Assembly (NCBI RefSeq): GCF_900106585.1
Contig: NZ_FNWH01000006.1
Span: 186,001-250,000 of the forward strand
DNA: 64,000 bases
DNA from: Acidaminococcus timonensis
Lineage (GTDB): Bacteria > Bacillota > Negativicutes > Acidaminococcales > Acidaminococcaceae
Reading direction: 5' to 3'
The notes below the pieces were generated by a model. The model worked only from the letters and a program-made list of their open reading frames with translations. It was not told the origin of the DNA and did no database searches. This document shows, piece by piece, positions 56,335-64,000 of this stretch; within the stretch, counting starts at the first letter, position 1; each line of letters starts with the position of its first letter. The translations under genes were made by a program, and so were the position numbers.

Positions 56335-57126
56335 ATGAACATCATTGTATGTGTAAAACAGGTACCGGATACCGCTGAAATGAAAATCGATCCGGTCACC
56401 AACAACCTCGTCAGAGATGGTGTAACCAATATCATGAACCCGTATGACCAGTATGCTCTGGAAACGGCTCTGGAACTGAAGGATCAGATGGGTGCACATG
56501 TCACTGTTATTACCATGGGACCGCCCCATGCAGAATCTGTCCTGAGAGACTGCCTGGCCGTTGGCGCCGATGAAGCCAAACTGGTCAGCGACAGAGCTTT
56601 TGGTGGCGCTGATACCCTGGCAACCTCCGCGGCCCTGGCCAATACCATCAAACACTTCGGTATTCCTGATCTGATCCTGTGCGGCCGTCAGGCTATCGAT
56701 GGTGATACCGCCCAAGTAGGGCCGGAAATCGCTGAACATCTGGATCTGCCGCAGGTAACGGCTGCTCTGAAAGTCAAAGTCGACGGGGATACCGTAGTCG
56801 TTGACAGAGATAACGAAAAGATGTCCATGACCTTCACCATGAAGATGCCCTGCGTTGTAACCGTAATGCGCAGCACCGACCTGCGTTTCGCCAGCATCAG
56901 AGGCAAACTGAAAGCCAGAAAGGCTGAAGTTCCTGTATATTCCGCTGCTGATCTGGAAATTCCTCTGGATATCATCGGTAAGAAGGGGTCTCCGACTCAG
57001 GTTATGAAGAGCTTCACTCCGAAAGTTACGCAAGTCCACGGCGAAATCTTCAATGATGAAGATCCGGAAGTTGCAGTGGATAAGTTAGTGAACAAACTGA
57101 TCGAAGACAAGATTATTACGAAGTGA
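56335..57126 (+). CDS. etfB: Electron transfer flavoprotein beta subunit
   Basis: EtfB binds one FAD and passes electrons between dehydrogenases and EtfA. The 263-residue protein has the EtfB signatures MNIIVCVKQVPDTAEMKI, DTAQVGPEIAEHLDLPQ and CVVTVMRSTDLRFASIRG. It agrees with my memory of the bifurcating Etf of Acidaminococcus fermentans, where FAD bound by EtfB splits electrons from NADH to crotonyl-CoA and ferredoxin. AGGAGG precedes the ATG. etfA starts 12 bases after it. Confidence 0.95.
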   Translation: MNIIVCVKQVPDTAEMKIDPVTNNLVRDGVTNIMNPYDQYALETALELKDQMGAHVTVITMGPPHAESVLRDCLAVGADEAKLVSDRAFGGADTLATSAALANTIKHFGIPDLILCGRQAIDGDTAQVGPEIAEHLDLPQVTAALKVKVDGDTVVVDRDNEKMSMTFTMKMPCVVTVMRSTDLRFASIRGKLKARKAEVPVYSAADLEIPLDIIGKKGSPTQVMKSFTPKVTQVHGEIFNDEDPEVAVDKLVNKLIEDKIITK

Positions 57127-57138
57127 GGTAGGGTATAA

Positions 57139-58161
<1,023 letters not shown>

Positions 58162-58177
58162 TTTCATAGGCGAACTG

Positions 58178-58212
58178 AAAAGTCCGGGCTGTCAAAGTCC
58201 GGACTTTTTTTC
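58178..58212 (+). terminator. Terminator of etfBA
   Basis: The stem AAAAGTCCGG / CCGGACTTTT (58179-58187 with 58199-58208) is followed by TTTT. Confidence 0.88.
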
Positions 58213-58261
58213 AAGAGAAGCATACGAGAAGGAAAAGAATCTATCAGAGGGGGATCTTCTC

Positions 58262-60010
58262 ATGAAAAAAACGAAAATCATCTGCACCCTGGGTCCGGCC
58301 ACCGATAAGAAAGACCTGCTGGTCAATATGATCAATGCCGGTATGGACCTGGCCCGGTTCAATTTTTCCCACGGTTCCCATGAGGAATGTGAAGCCCGGT
58401 TGAACCTGCTGAAGGAATCTGTAAAAGAAACCGGAAAGGTGGTTGGCTATGTGGCCGACACCAAGGGCCCGGAAATGCGTCTGGGCCTGTTCAAGGGAGA
58501 TCGGACCACGCTGGTGCCCGGCCATGAATTCATCCTGACCACGGATGATGTGGAAGGGACGGCGGAAAAGGCTCATGTGAACTATGCCGGTCTGCCGGAA
58601 GAAGTGAACAAGGGCGATACCATCCTGCTGAATGATGGGAAACTGTCCCTGGAAGTCAAATCTACCACGGATAAGGAAATCCGGACGGTGGTGGTGAACG
58701 GCGGGGAAATCTCCTCCCGGAAGCGGGTGGCCGTCCCCGGCGCATTCCTGAAGCTGCCGTTCCTGTCCGATGCGGACCGTTCGGACATCACCTTTGCTGC
58801 CCAGCATGGGATGGATTATGTGGCCGCCTCCTTCGTCCGCAATGCCCATGATGCCATGGAGATCCGCCGGCTCCTGGAAAGCCTGGGATCCCATATGGGG
58901 ATCATCGCCAAGATCGAGAACCAGGAAGGTGTGGACAACATCGACGAAATCCTGCAGGTGGTGGACGGCGTCATGGTGGCCCGTGGGGACCTGGGTGTGG
59001 AGATTCCCATGGAAGATGTTCCCATTGTGCAGAAGCAGATCATTGCCAAATGCAATGCCGTGGGCAAACCGGTGGTGACGGCCACCCAGATGCTGGAAAG
59101 CATGATCACCAACTACCGGGCTACCCGTGCAGAAGCCAACGATATCGCCAACTCCATCTTTGATGGCACCGACGCCATCATGCTCAGCGGGGAAACGGCT
59201 TCCGGCGCCTATCCCCTGGAAGCGGTGCAGACCATGGCCCGGATCGCCAAACGGACGGAAGAAGCCATCGACTATGTACACGTGTTCCAGCACAAGGGCA
59301 TCGGGGCACAGGTCCAGATGACCGACGCCATCAGCCATGCTACGGTACAGATTGCCCAGGAACTGGAGGCCAATGCCATCATGTCCATTACGGAAAGCGG
59401 CTATACCGCCCGGATGGTGGCCAAGTACCGGCCGAAAGCCACGGTCATTGGGGTCTCTCCGGTGGAGGAGAGCCTGCGGCGGATGACCCTGTACTGGGGC
59501 GTGGAGCCTTTGAAGGGTGAAAACAAACCCAGCACGGATGCACTGATCGATGCTTCTCTGAAAGATGCGCTGGCCGCCAAACTGATCAAAAAGGGAGATT
59601 CTCTGGTGGTTACTGCCGGCATGCACGTGGGGAAGGTGGGCAGCACCAACCTGATCCAGGTGGTCAATGTGGGCGAAAAGGTGGTAGCCGGGCAGGGCAT
59701 CGGCAAGAAAGCCACCAGCGGCATTGTACTTCGGGTGGAAAAGAAATCCGATCTGGATGCCTTCAAACCGGGGATGATCCTGGCAGTGGCTTCCCTGGAA
59801 AATGAAATGGGAACCAAGGCAGCCCAGGCCGGTGGCATCATCGCCGAAGAAGGGGGATTTACCTCTCCGGCAGCCATCATCGGCATCAACTACGGGATTC
59901 CGGTGATCATCGGTGCCAAAGGGGCCATGGATGCCCTGGAAACCGGTGATTTGGTCACCCTGGATGTGGCAACCGGTTCGGTGTATGCCGGAAAGATCAA
60001 TGTAAAGTAA
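58262..60010 (+). CDS. pyk: Pyruvate kinase with C-terminal PEP-utilising-like domain
   Basis: Pyruvate kinase makes pyruvate and ATP from PEP and ADP. The 582-residue protein has the core (CTLGPATDKKDLLVNM; ARFNFSHGSHEE; KIENQEGVDNIDEIL; GDLGVEIPMEDVPIVQK; MLSGETASGAYPLEAV) and then an extra domain of about 100 residues like the PEP-utilising mobile domain found in Bacillus-type enzymes. There the usual phosphohistidine-like site TSHAA reads TSPAA (near residue 533). The ATG follows AGAGGGGGA. It is a single-gene unit. Confidence 0.93.
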   Translation: MKKTKIICTLGPATDKKDLLVNMINAGMDLARFNFSHGSHEECEARLNLLKESVKETGKVVGYVADTKGPEMRLGLFKGDRTTLVPGHEFILTTDDVEGTAEKAHVNYAGLPEEVNKGDTILLNDGKLSLEVKSTTDKEIRTVVVNGGEISSRKRVAVPGAFLKLPFLSDADRSDITFAAQHGMDYVAASFVRNAHDAMEIRRLLESLGSHMGIIAKIENQEGVDNIDEILQVVDGVMVARGDLGVEIPMEDVPIVQKQIIAKCNAVGKPVVTATQMLESMITNYRATRAEANDIANSIFDGTDAIMLSGETASGAYPLEAVQTMARIAKRTEEAIDYVHVFQHKGIGAQVQMTDAISHATVQIAQELEANAIMSITESGYTARMVAKYRPKATVIGVSPVEESLRRMTLYWGVEPLKGENKPSTDALIDASLKDALAAKLIKKGDSLVVTAGMHVGKVGSTNLIQVVNVGEKVVAGQGIGKKATSGIVLRVEKKSDLDAFKPGMILAVASLENEMGTKAAQAGGIIAEEGGFTSPAAIIGINYGIPVIIGAKGAMDALETGDLVTLDVATGSVYAGKINVK

Positions 60011-60054
60011 GAGCCGGGAAGCGGTTCTTGCGTTACTTTCCAAATTGTATCTAA

Positions 60055-60116
60055 TGCATAAAAAAGAAGCTGTGAAACGTACCGGAAAATACGGTATGTT
60101 TCACAGCTCTTTTGAT
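60055..60116. terminator. Bidirectional terminator between pyk and the acyltransferase gene
   Basis: An 18-bp interrupted stem (60068-60084 with 60092-60108) with AGCTGTG at its base has A and T runs on the sides. It ends both convergent transcripts. Confidence 0.88.
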
Positions 60117-60139
60117 ATAAGCAATCCACCGGTGAGGTG

Positions 60140-61219
60140 TCATGGTTTCTTCCATTGGTGCCAGCCTTCTGCAATCCCCCAGGAGATGCCCAGTACCAGC
60201 AGATAAAACAGTTCCAATGGGAAATGCTGCAATCCGCCTCCCCATTTCGTTACAGCGTATTCCAGTTGATCGATGAACAGGGGATGGATCAGGTAGATTA
60301 CAAAAGAACGGTCGCTCATCCGTTTCAGGGCCCCTTGCAAGGGGTACCTGCCGCTTTGCAGGATCATGCTGAAGAACAGCACCGAGGCAATGGTGTACAC
60401 CAGGCCGGGCAGGCTCAGCTGCTGCAGAGAGTTGATGGTGTTTTCGTAGGGCATGCCGTAGAGATCGGTCCAGCGGTAGAACATCCAGGTATTGAATCCG
60501 GCGCTGGCAGCAAAAAAAGCCGTCAAAAGGGCTTTCTTTCCGGTAATCAGCGCCTTGAAACCCTCATAATGCCGGGCAATCACGCCGCCCAGCATAAAAA
60601 TGAACAGGTAGAAGAAGGGAAAGTAGTTCAGCCGAAAGTTCATCAGATTGGTCAAAAGCCAGCTCTGGGCGATCCAGCTGGGATAGGACCAGAAGTGGAA
60701 ACTTCCTTCGTACAGCAGCACCTGCAGCACGAACAGCACCGCCAGGGAAAGCTTCAGTCCCACTGTTTCCATAGCTTGCATCAGTCCCCGCCACAGGGGG
60801 AACAGCAGGTAGAACCAGATCAGGATCACCAGGAAGTAGATGTGATACTGGGCCGTGCCGAAGAACAGGGAAAAGAGGATGTTGGAAGGGTCCAGGACCG
60901 AAAGATCCCGATTCATGATCGTGTAGTAGAGCAGATAGAGCAGGGAAGCAATGAGATAGGGCTTTCCAATGCTGTGCAGCCGCTTCTTCAGGAATGCCCC
61001 GTAGGAGAAAGGTTCTTCCAGGGGCTTGCTGTAGAACAGGCCATACCCGGAGATGAAGAAAAAGGCCGGCACGCTGTAGCGGCTCAGGATGTTGGTGACA
61101 AGGGCCGCAAAAGGCGTGGCTGTCTCTGCACTGATGGCCATGCTGCCCACATGGATGGCGATGACCCCCAGCATACAGATGCCGCGCAGGTTATCAAAAA
61201 CAGGATTCCGTTGTTTCAC
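60140..61219 (-). CDS. Acyltransferase 3-family membrane protein
   Basis: The 359-residue protein of the acyltransferase 3 (OafA/YrhL) type has about ten membrane segments. Signatures are FDNLRGICMLGVIAIH with the catalytic histidine, YSVPAFFFISGYGLFYS, and SFVIYLIHPLFID. These enzymes O-acylate sugars of cell-surface polymers, or other small molecules. The acceptor is unknown. The minus-strand start is ATG at 61219. It is convergent with pyk and divergent from the membrane protein gene at 61349. Confidence 0.85.
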   Translation of the reverse strand: MKQRNPVFDNLRGICMLGVIAIHVGSMAISAETATPFAALVTNILSRYSVPAFFFISGYGLFYSKPLEEPFSYGAFLKKRLHSIGKPYLIASLLYLLYYTIMNRDLSVLDPSNILFSLFFGTAQYHIYFLVILIWFYLLFPLWRGLMQAMETVGLKLSLAVLFVLQVLLYEGSFHFWSYPSWIAQSWLLTNLMNFRLNYFPFFYLFIFMLGGVIARHYEGFKALITGKKALLTAFFAASAGFNTWMFYRWTDLYGMPYENTINSLQQLSLPGLVYTIASVLFFSMILQSGRYPLQGALKRMSDRSFVIYLIHPLFIDQLEYAVTKWGGGLQHFPLELFYLLVLGISWGIAEGWHQWKKP

Positions 61220-61287
61220 AGTCGTCTCCTTTCATTCGTAACAATTCATTATAAAATGAACAGGACCCAATCACAAGCCCCTTTCTC

Positions 61288-61316
61288 TTGCCTTTTTGGA
61301 AATCTTTCATTACAAT
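61288..61316 (+). promoter_or_regulatory. Promoter of the small membrane protein gene
   Basis: TTGCCT (61288-61293), 17 bp and TACAAT (61311-61316), 33 bases before the TTG start. Confidence 0.55.
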
Positions 61317-61348
61317 GGAACGTAGCAACCAAAAAGGAGGTTTCCGCC

Positions 61349-61855
61349 TTGAATCCGAAAATCCGTCAATTGTCCCGGGGGGCCCTGCTGCTTGCCCTGG
61401 GCGTTTTGAGCCAGCAGCTGCGTCTGGTGATTCCCCTGCCTGTCCCGGTGATGACCCTGCTCATCGGCAGCCTGGTGAATACCTGCCTGGCCCTGGCGGC
61501 CGTCCATACCTCCCGGATCCTGGCCTGGGTGGTGTGCGGGGCCCTGGCCTGCATCGCCTTCCTCCAGGGGCACATCATCGGAGCCCTGGTGCCGGTGATT
61601 ACCCTGGGCAATGGTATGTTCGTGGAGATGCTGCTGATCCCCGGGGAAAAGAAGGTCCGTTATGTGGGGGCACCCTGTGCCAAGACCCTGGTGATGCTCA
61701 TCGGACTGTGCGGCGTGTTCTACATGCTCCATTTCCCCATGCACCTGGTGTGGAAGATGCTCAGTGTCTTCATCCCGACCCAATTCTTTACAGGGCTCAT
61801 AGGGGTCCTGCTGGCAGATGGGATCCAGAGCCGGCTGGGAAAACAGGAACGATAA
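61349..61855 (+). CDS. Small membrane protein, ECF S-component-like, TTG start
   Basis: The 168-residue protein has five or six hydrophobic segments (GALLLALGVLSQQLRLVIP; LLIGSLVNTCLALAAVH; GALACIAFLQGHIIGALVPVI; LIGLCGVFYMLHFP; FFTGLIGVLLADG). Size and layout resemble the substrate-binding S component of ECF vitamin transporters. No ECF ATPases are near. The start must be TTG at 61349, because an AAGGAGG site lies 8 bases before it and no ATG or GTG in frame has one. Function unproven. Confidence 0.6.
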   Translation: MNPKIRQLSRGALLLALGVLSQQLRLVIPLPVPVMTLLIGSLVNTCLALAAVHTSRILAWVVCGALACIAFLQGHIIGALVPVITLGNGMFVEMLLIPGEKKVRYVGAPCAKTLVMLIGLCGVFYMLHFPMHLVWKMLSVFIPTQFFTGLIGVLLADGIQSRLGKQER

Positions 61856-61960
61856 AATCCTGTTTCCTTTGTAACAAAAACAGGTGGATTTTTCGGAGTG
61901 GGTAGTGTATAGTTATCGTATTGGACTTTTTTTGATTCTGGTAGTACAGGAGTTTTTTCA

Positions 61961-63316
61961 ATGCAGATTATCGTTGTAGGCTGCGGTAAGGTGGGACGCA
62001 GCATTGTGGCTCAACTTTCCAAAGAAGATAATAATGTGACAGTGATTGACACCAATGCCCAGATCATCCGCAACATTTCCACCAACTACGATGTAATGGG
62101 CATCGTGGGCAATGGGTCCAGTTTCACCATCCTGGACCAGGCCGACCTGGCCCATACGGACATGATCATTGCGGTGACGGAACGGGATGAAGTGAACCTG
62201 CTCACCTGTGTCATCGCCAAGCTGAACAACAATAAGATCCATACGGTGGCCCGGGTGCGGAGCCCTCAGTATGCCGGGGAACTGGCCAAGCTGCAGAAGG
62301 GGCTGGATCTCACCATGACCATTAACCCGGAAATGGAAGCGGCCAAGGAAATTTCCCGGCTGCTGAACTTCCCGTCCGCCATCGAAATCTTCAGCTTCGC
62401 CCGGAACCGGATCGATCTGCTGCGCTTCCGGGTCCCTCCCATTTCCGTGCTGGTAGGGCGCAGCCTGAAGGCCATCTCCGATTTGACCACCAATCTGCTG
62501 GTATGCATCATTGAACGGAACAGCAACATCATGGTCCCCAACGGAGATACGGTGATCCAGCAGGGAGATGTGCTCACCATCATTGCCATGCCCCGGGATG
62601 CCCAGAGTTTCTTCAAGAAGATCGGCGTGCGCACCAACAAATGCAGGAATGTGATGATCGTAGGGGGCGGCCAGCTGAGCTTCTACCTGAGCAAGCTGCT
62701 GCTGAACAATCATGCCAACGTGACCATCGTGGAACGGGATATGGAGCGATGTGAAGAACTTGTGAATGCCCTGCCCGGCGTTACGGTGGACTGCGGCGAC
62801 GGTACGGAAAAGGAACTGCTGGAGGAAGAGCATCTGGAGAATATGGATGGCTTTGTGGCCTGTACGGGCCTGGACGAAGTCAATACCATCCTGTCTCTGT
62901 ATGCCATGAAACATGTGGGCCGGAAGGTGGTCACCAAGGTGAACCACGTGGACTTCGGCGACGTCATCGAAGGGCTGCAGCTGGACAGCATTGTGAACCC
63001 CAAGGAACTGACCGCCCAGAAAATCGTGCATTATGTGCGGGCTGCAGGCAACAGCCTGGAATCCAATGTGGAGACCCTGTACAAGCTCATGAACGGACGG
63101 GTGGAAGCCCTGGAATTTTTGCTGGAAAAGAAATCTTCCATCATCGGAGTGAAACTGGCGGATCTGAATTTGAAACCCAATGTGCTGATTGCCGGCATTG
63201 TCCGGGACGGACGTCTGATCATCCCCGGCGGCCAGGATGCCTTCCAGGTGGGGGATACGGTCATTGTGGTGACCACCCATCTGGGCTTTCACGAAATCTT
63301 CAACATCCTGGCGTAA
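61961..63316 (+). CDS. trkA: Potassium uptake regulator TrkA
   Basis: TrkA is the cytosolic gating ring of the TrkH/KtrB potassium channel, 451 residues. It has two RCK units: nucleotide-binding loops VVGCGKVGRSIVAQL at the start and IVGGGQLSFYLSKLL near residue 230, each followed by a TrkA-C domain (ISVLVGRSLKAISDL; IIGVKLADLNLKPNV). NAD(H) or ATP binding opens the channel. trkH starts 15 bases after its stop. Confidence 0.94.
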   Translation: MQIIVVGCGKVGRSIVAQLSKEDNNVTVIDTNAQIIRNISTNYDVMGIVGNGSSFTILDQADLAHTDMIIAVTERDEVNLLTCVIAKLNNNKIHTVARVRSPQYAGELAKLQKGLDLTMTINPEMEAAKEISRLLNFPSAIEIFSFARNRIDLLRFRVPPISVLVGRSLKAISDLTTNLLVCIIERNSNIMVPNGDTVIQQGDVLTIIAMPRDAQSFFKKIGVRTNKCRNVMIVGGGQLSFYLSKLLLNNHANVTIVERDMERCEELVNALPGVTVDCGDGTEKELLEEEHLENMDGFVACTGLDEVNTILSLYAMKHVGRKVVTKVNHVDFGDVIEGLQLDSIVNPKELTAQKIVHYVRAAGNSLESNVETLYKLMNGRVEALEFLLEKKSSIIGVKLADLNLKPNVLIAGIVRDGRLIIPGGQDAFQVGDTVIVVTTHLGFHEIFNILA

Positions 63317-63331
63317 GAAGGAGTCTTATTC

Positions 63332-64000
63332 ATGAATTATCCTGTCATTGCACGGGTGCTTTCCTGGCTCCTGTGTACGGAGGGCGTACTGCTGCTCCTG
63401 CCCTGTATCATCTCCCTGATCTTCGGGGAAGACCAGGGGATGGTGTACTTTGCGCTGGCAATCCTGGCCATTGCAGTGGGTCTTCTGGCTTCTCGGAGGA
63501 AACTTCCCAACCAGGCCATCTACCAGCGGGAGGGATTTGTGGCCGTGGGGCTTTCCTGGCTGCTGCTTTCCCTGTACGGGGCCCTGCCTTTTGTACTCAC
63601 CGGTGAAATCCCCAGCTATGTGGACGCCCTGTTTGAAATTGTGTCCGGGTTCACCACCACCGGGTCCTCCATCCTGGACAATGTGGAGGCCCTGTCCCGT
63701 ACCAGCCTGTTCTGGCGGAGTTTCTCCCACTGGATCGGGGGGATGGGAGTGCTGGTGTTCATTTTGATGCTGATTCCCGGCAACGGCGGCACCCAGATGA
63801 ACCTGATGCGGGCGGAGAGCCCCGGACCGGACGTTTCCAAATTCGTGCCCCGGGTGCGGAATACGGCCATGGTACTGTATAAAATCTACCTGAGCATGAC
63901 CCTGGTGCAGATTGCCCTGCTGGCGGCCACCGGCATGAACTGGTTCCACAACCTGTGCATCACCTTCGGGACGGCGGGGACCGGGGGGTTCGGCATCCTG
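63332..64000 (+). CDS. trkH: Potassium channel subunit TrkH (3'-truncated)
   Basis: The frame is open from ATG 63332 to the window end (223 codons seen of about 480). It has several membrane segments and a first selectivity-filter motif GFTTTGSSIL, typical of TrkH/KtrB; a second one begins at GTAGTGGFG at the edge. RSFSHWIGGMGVLVFIL and NLMRAESPGPDVSKF are TrkH-like. It forms a potassium uptake pair with trkA, with an AAGGAG ribosome site before the ATG. The gene continues outside. Confidence 0.93.
   Translation, partial: MNYPVIARVLSWLLCTEGVLLLLPCIISLIFGEDQGMVYFALAILAIAVGLLASRRKLPNQAIYQREGFVAVGLSWLLLSLYGALPFVLTGEIPSYVDALFEIVSGFTTTGSSILDNVEALSRTSLFWRSFSHWIGGMGVLVFILMLIPGNGGTQMNLMRAESPGPDVSKFVPRVRNTAMVLYKIYLSMTLVQIALLAATGMNWFHNLCITFGTAGTGGFGIL

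Noticed and set aside
60137-61348. A long plus-strand extension upstream of the small membrane protein gene
   Set aside because: It is antisense to the acyltransferase gene. The TTG at 61349 has the only good ribosome site and a promoter lies at 61288-61316.

Overview
The window is typical chromosome of a GC-rich member of the Negativicutes, most likely Acidaminococcus (Acidaminococcaceae). Three things point there. The core gene orders are Firmicutes-type: ylxM-ffh-rpsP-khpA-ylqD-rimM-trmD-rplS-lepB-rbgA-rnhB-yraN, and rplM-rpsI beside tRNA genes. The electron-transferring flavoprotein pair (56335-58161) closely resembles the bifurcating Etf known from Acidaminococcus fermentans. A type IV pilus assembly gene set is present, as expected in a diderm. 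The species assignment is inference; no 16S rRNA gene is in view.

Layout. 1-2 kb: end of a SUF iron-sulfur operon (sufD partial, sufS, sufU). 2-5.3 kb: pnp, a stand-alone glucose-type PTS EIIA and a zinc-ribbon protein. 5.4-10.2 kb: rpmB (minus strand), recG and an EF-G-like GTPase whose P-loop lysine is replaced. 10.3-15.3 kb: an EamA transporter, transketolase, thiD-thiE and a small unknown gene. 15.3-24.2 kb: the SRP, ribosomal-protein, tRNA-modification, signal peptidase and RNase HII cluster, ending in comM. 24.2-27.0 kb: a single 748-codon gene that fuses a prepilin peptidase to PilM-like and PilN-like parts, followed by an overlapping PilO-like gene. 27-33 kb: two PLP aminotransferases around a nucleoside kinase, then a secreted tannase. 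33-38 kb: DEAD-box helicase, gltX, ROK kinase, rplM-rpsI. 38.3-38.6 kb: four tRNA genes (His, Gln, Lys, Leu), all with encoded CCA. 38.8-46.3 kb: nitroreductase, acetyltransferase, cysteine desulfidase-like enzyme, isochorismatase-like hydrolase, CNNM/CorC protein, YgjP-like peptidase, a catalytically degenerate beta-lactamase-fold protein and an FAD oxidoreductase. 46.4-54.6 kb: secreted protein, beta-CASP nuclease, typA, sepF-like gene, dnaE. 54.7-56.1 kb: an intact ISL3-family insertion sequence with a perfect 8-bp target duplication. 56.3-64 kb: etfB-etfA, pyk, acyltransferase, a small membrane protein, trkA and the start of trkH.

How it works together. Most of the window is housekeeping: translation, protein export, RNA turnover, DNA replication. 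Energy and gut-lifestyle genes are interspersed: Etf for electron bifurcation, pyruvate kinase, K+ uptake, cysteine/serine breakdown and tannin hydrolysis.

Most notable observations: (1) the PilD-PilM-PilN fusion with its overlapping pilO; (2) a 7-bp tandem repeat family placed just after stop codons, which in one case supplies the stop codon itself; (3) a recurring terminator hairpin with the same AGCTGTG core behind unrelated operons; (4) promoters whose -35 element lies inside the preceding terminator hairpin; (5) substituted catalytic residues in the EF-G-like GTPase, the beta-lactamase-fold protein and the extra domain of pyruvate kinase.
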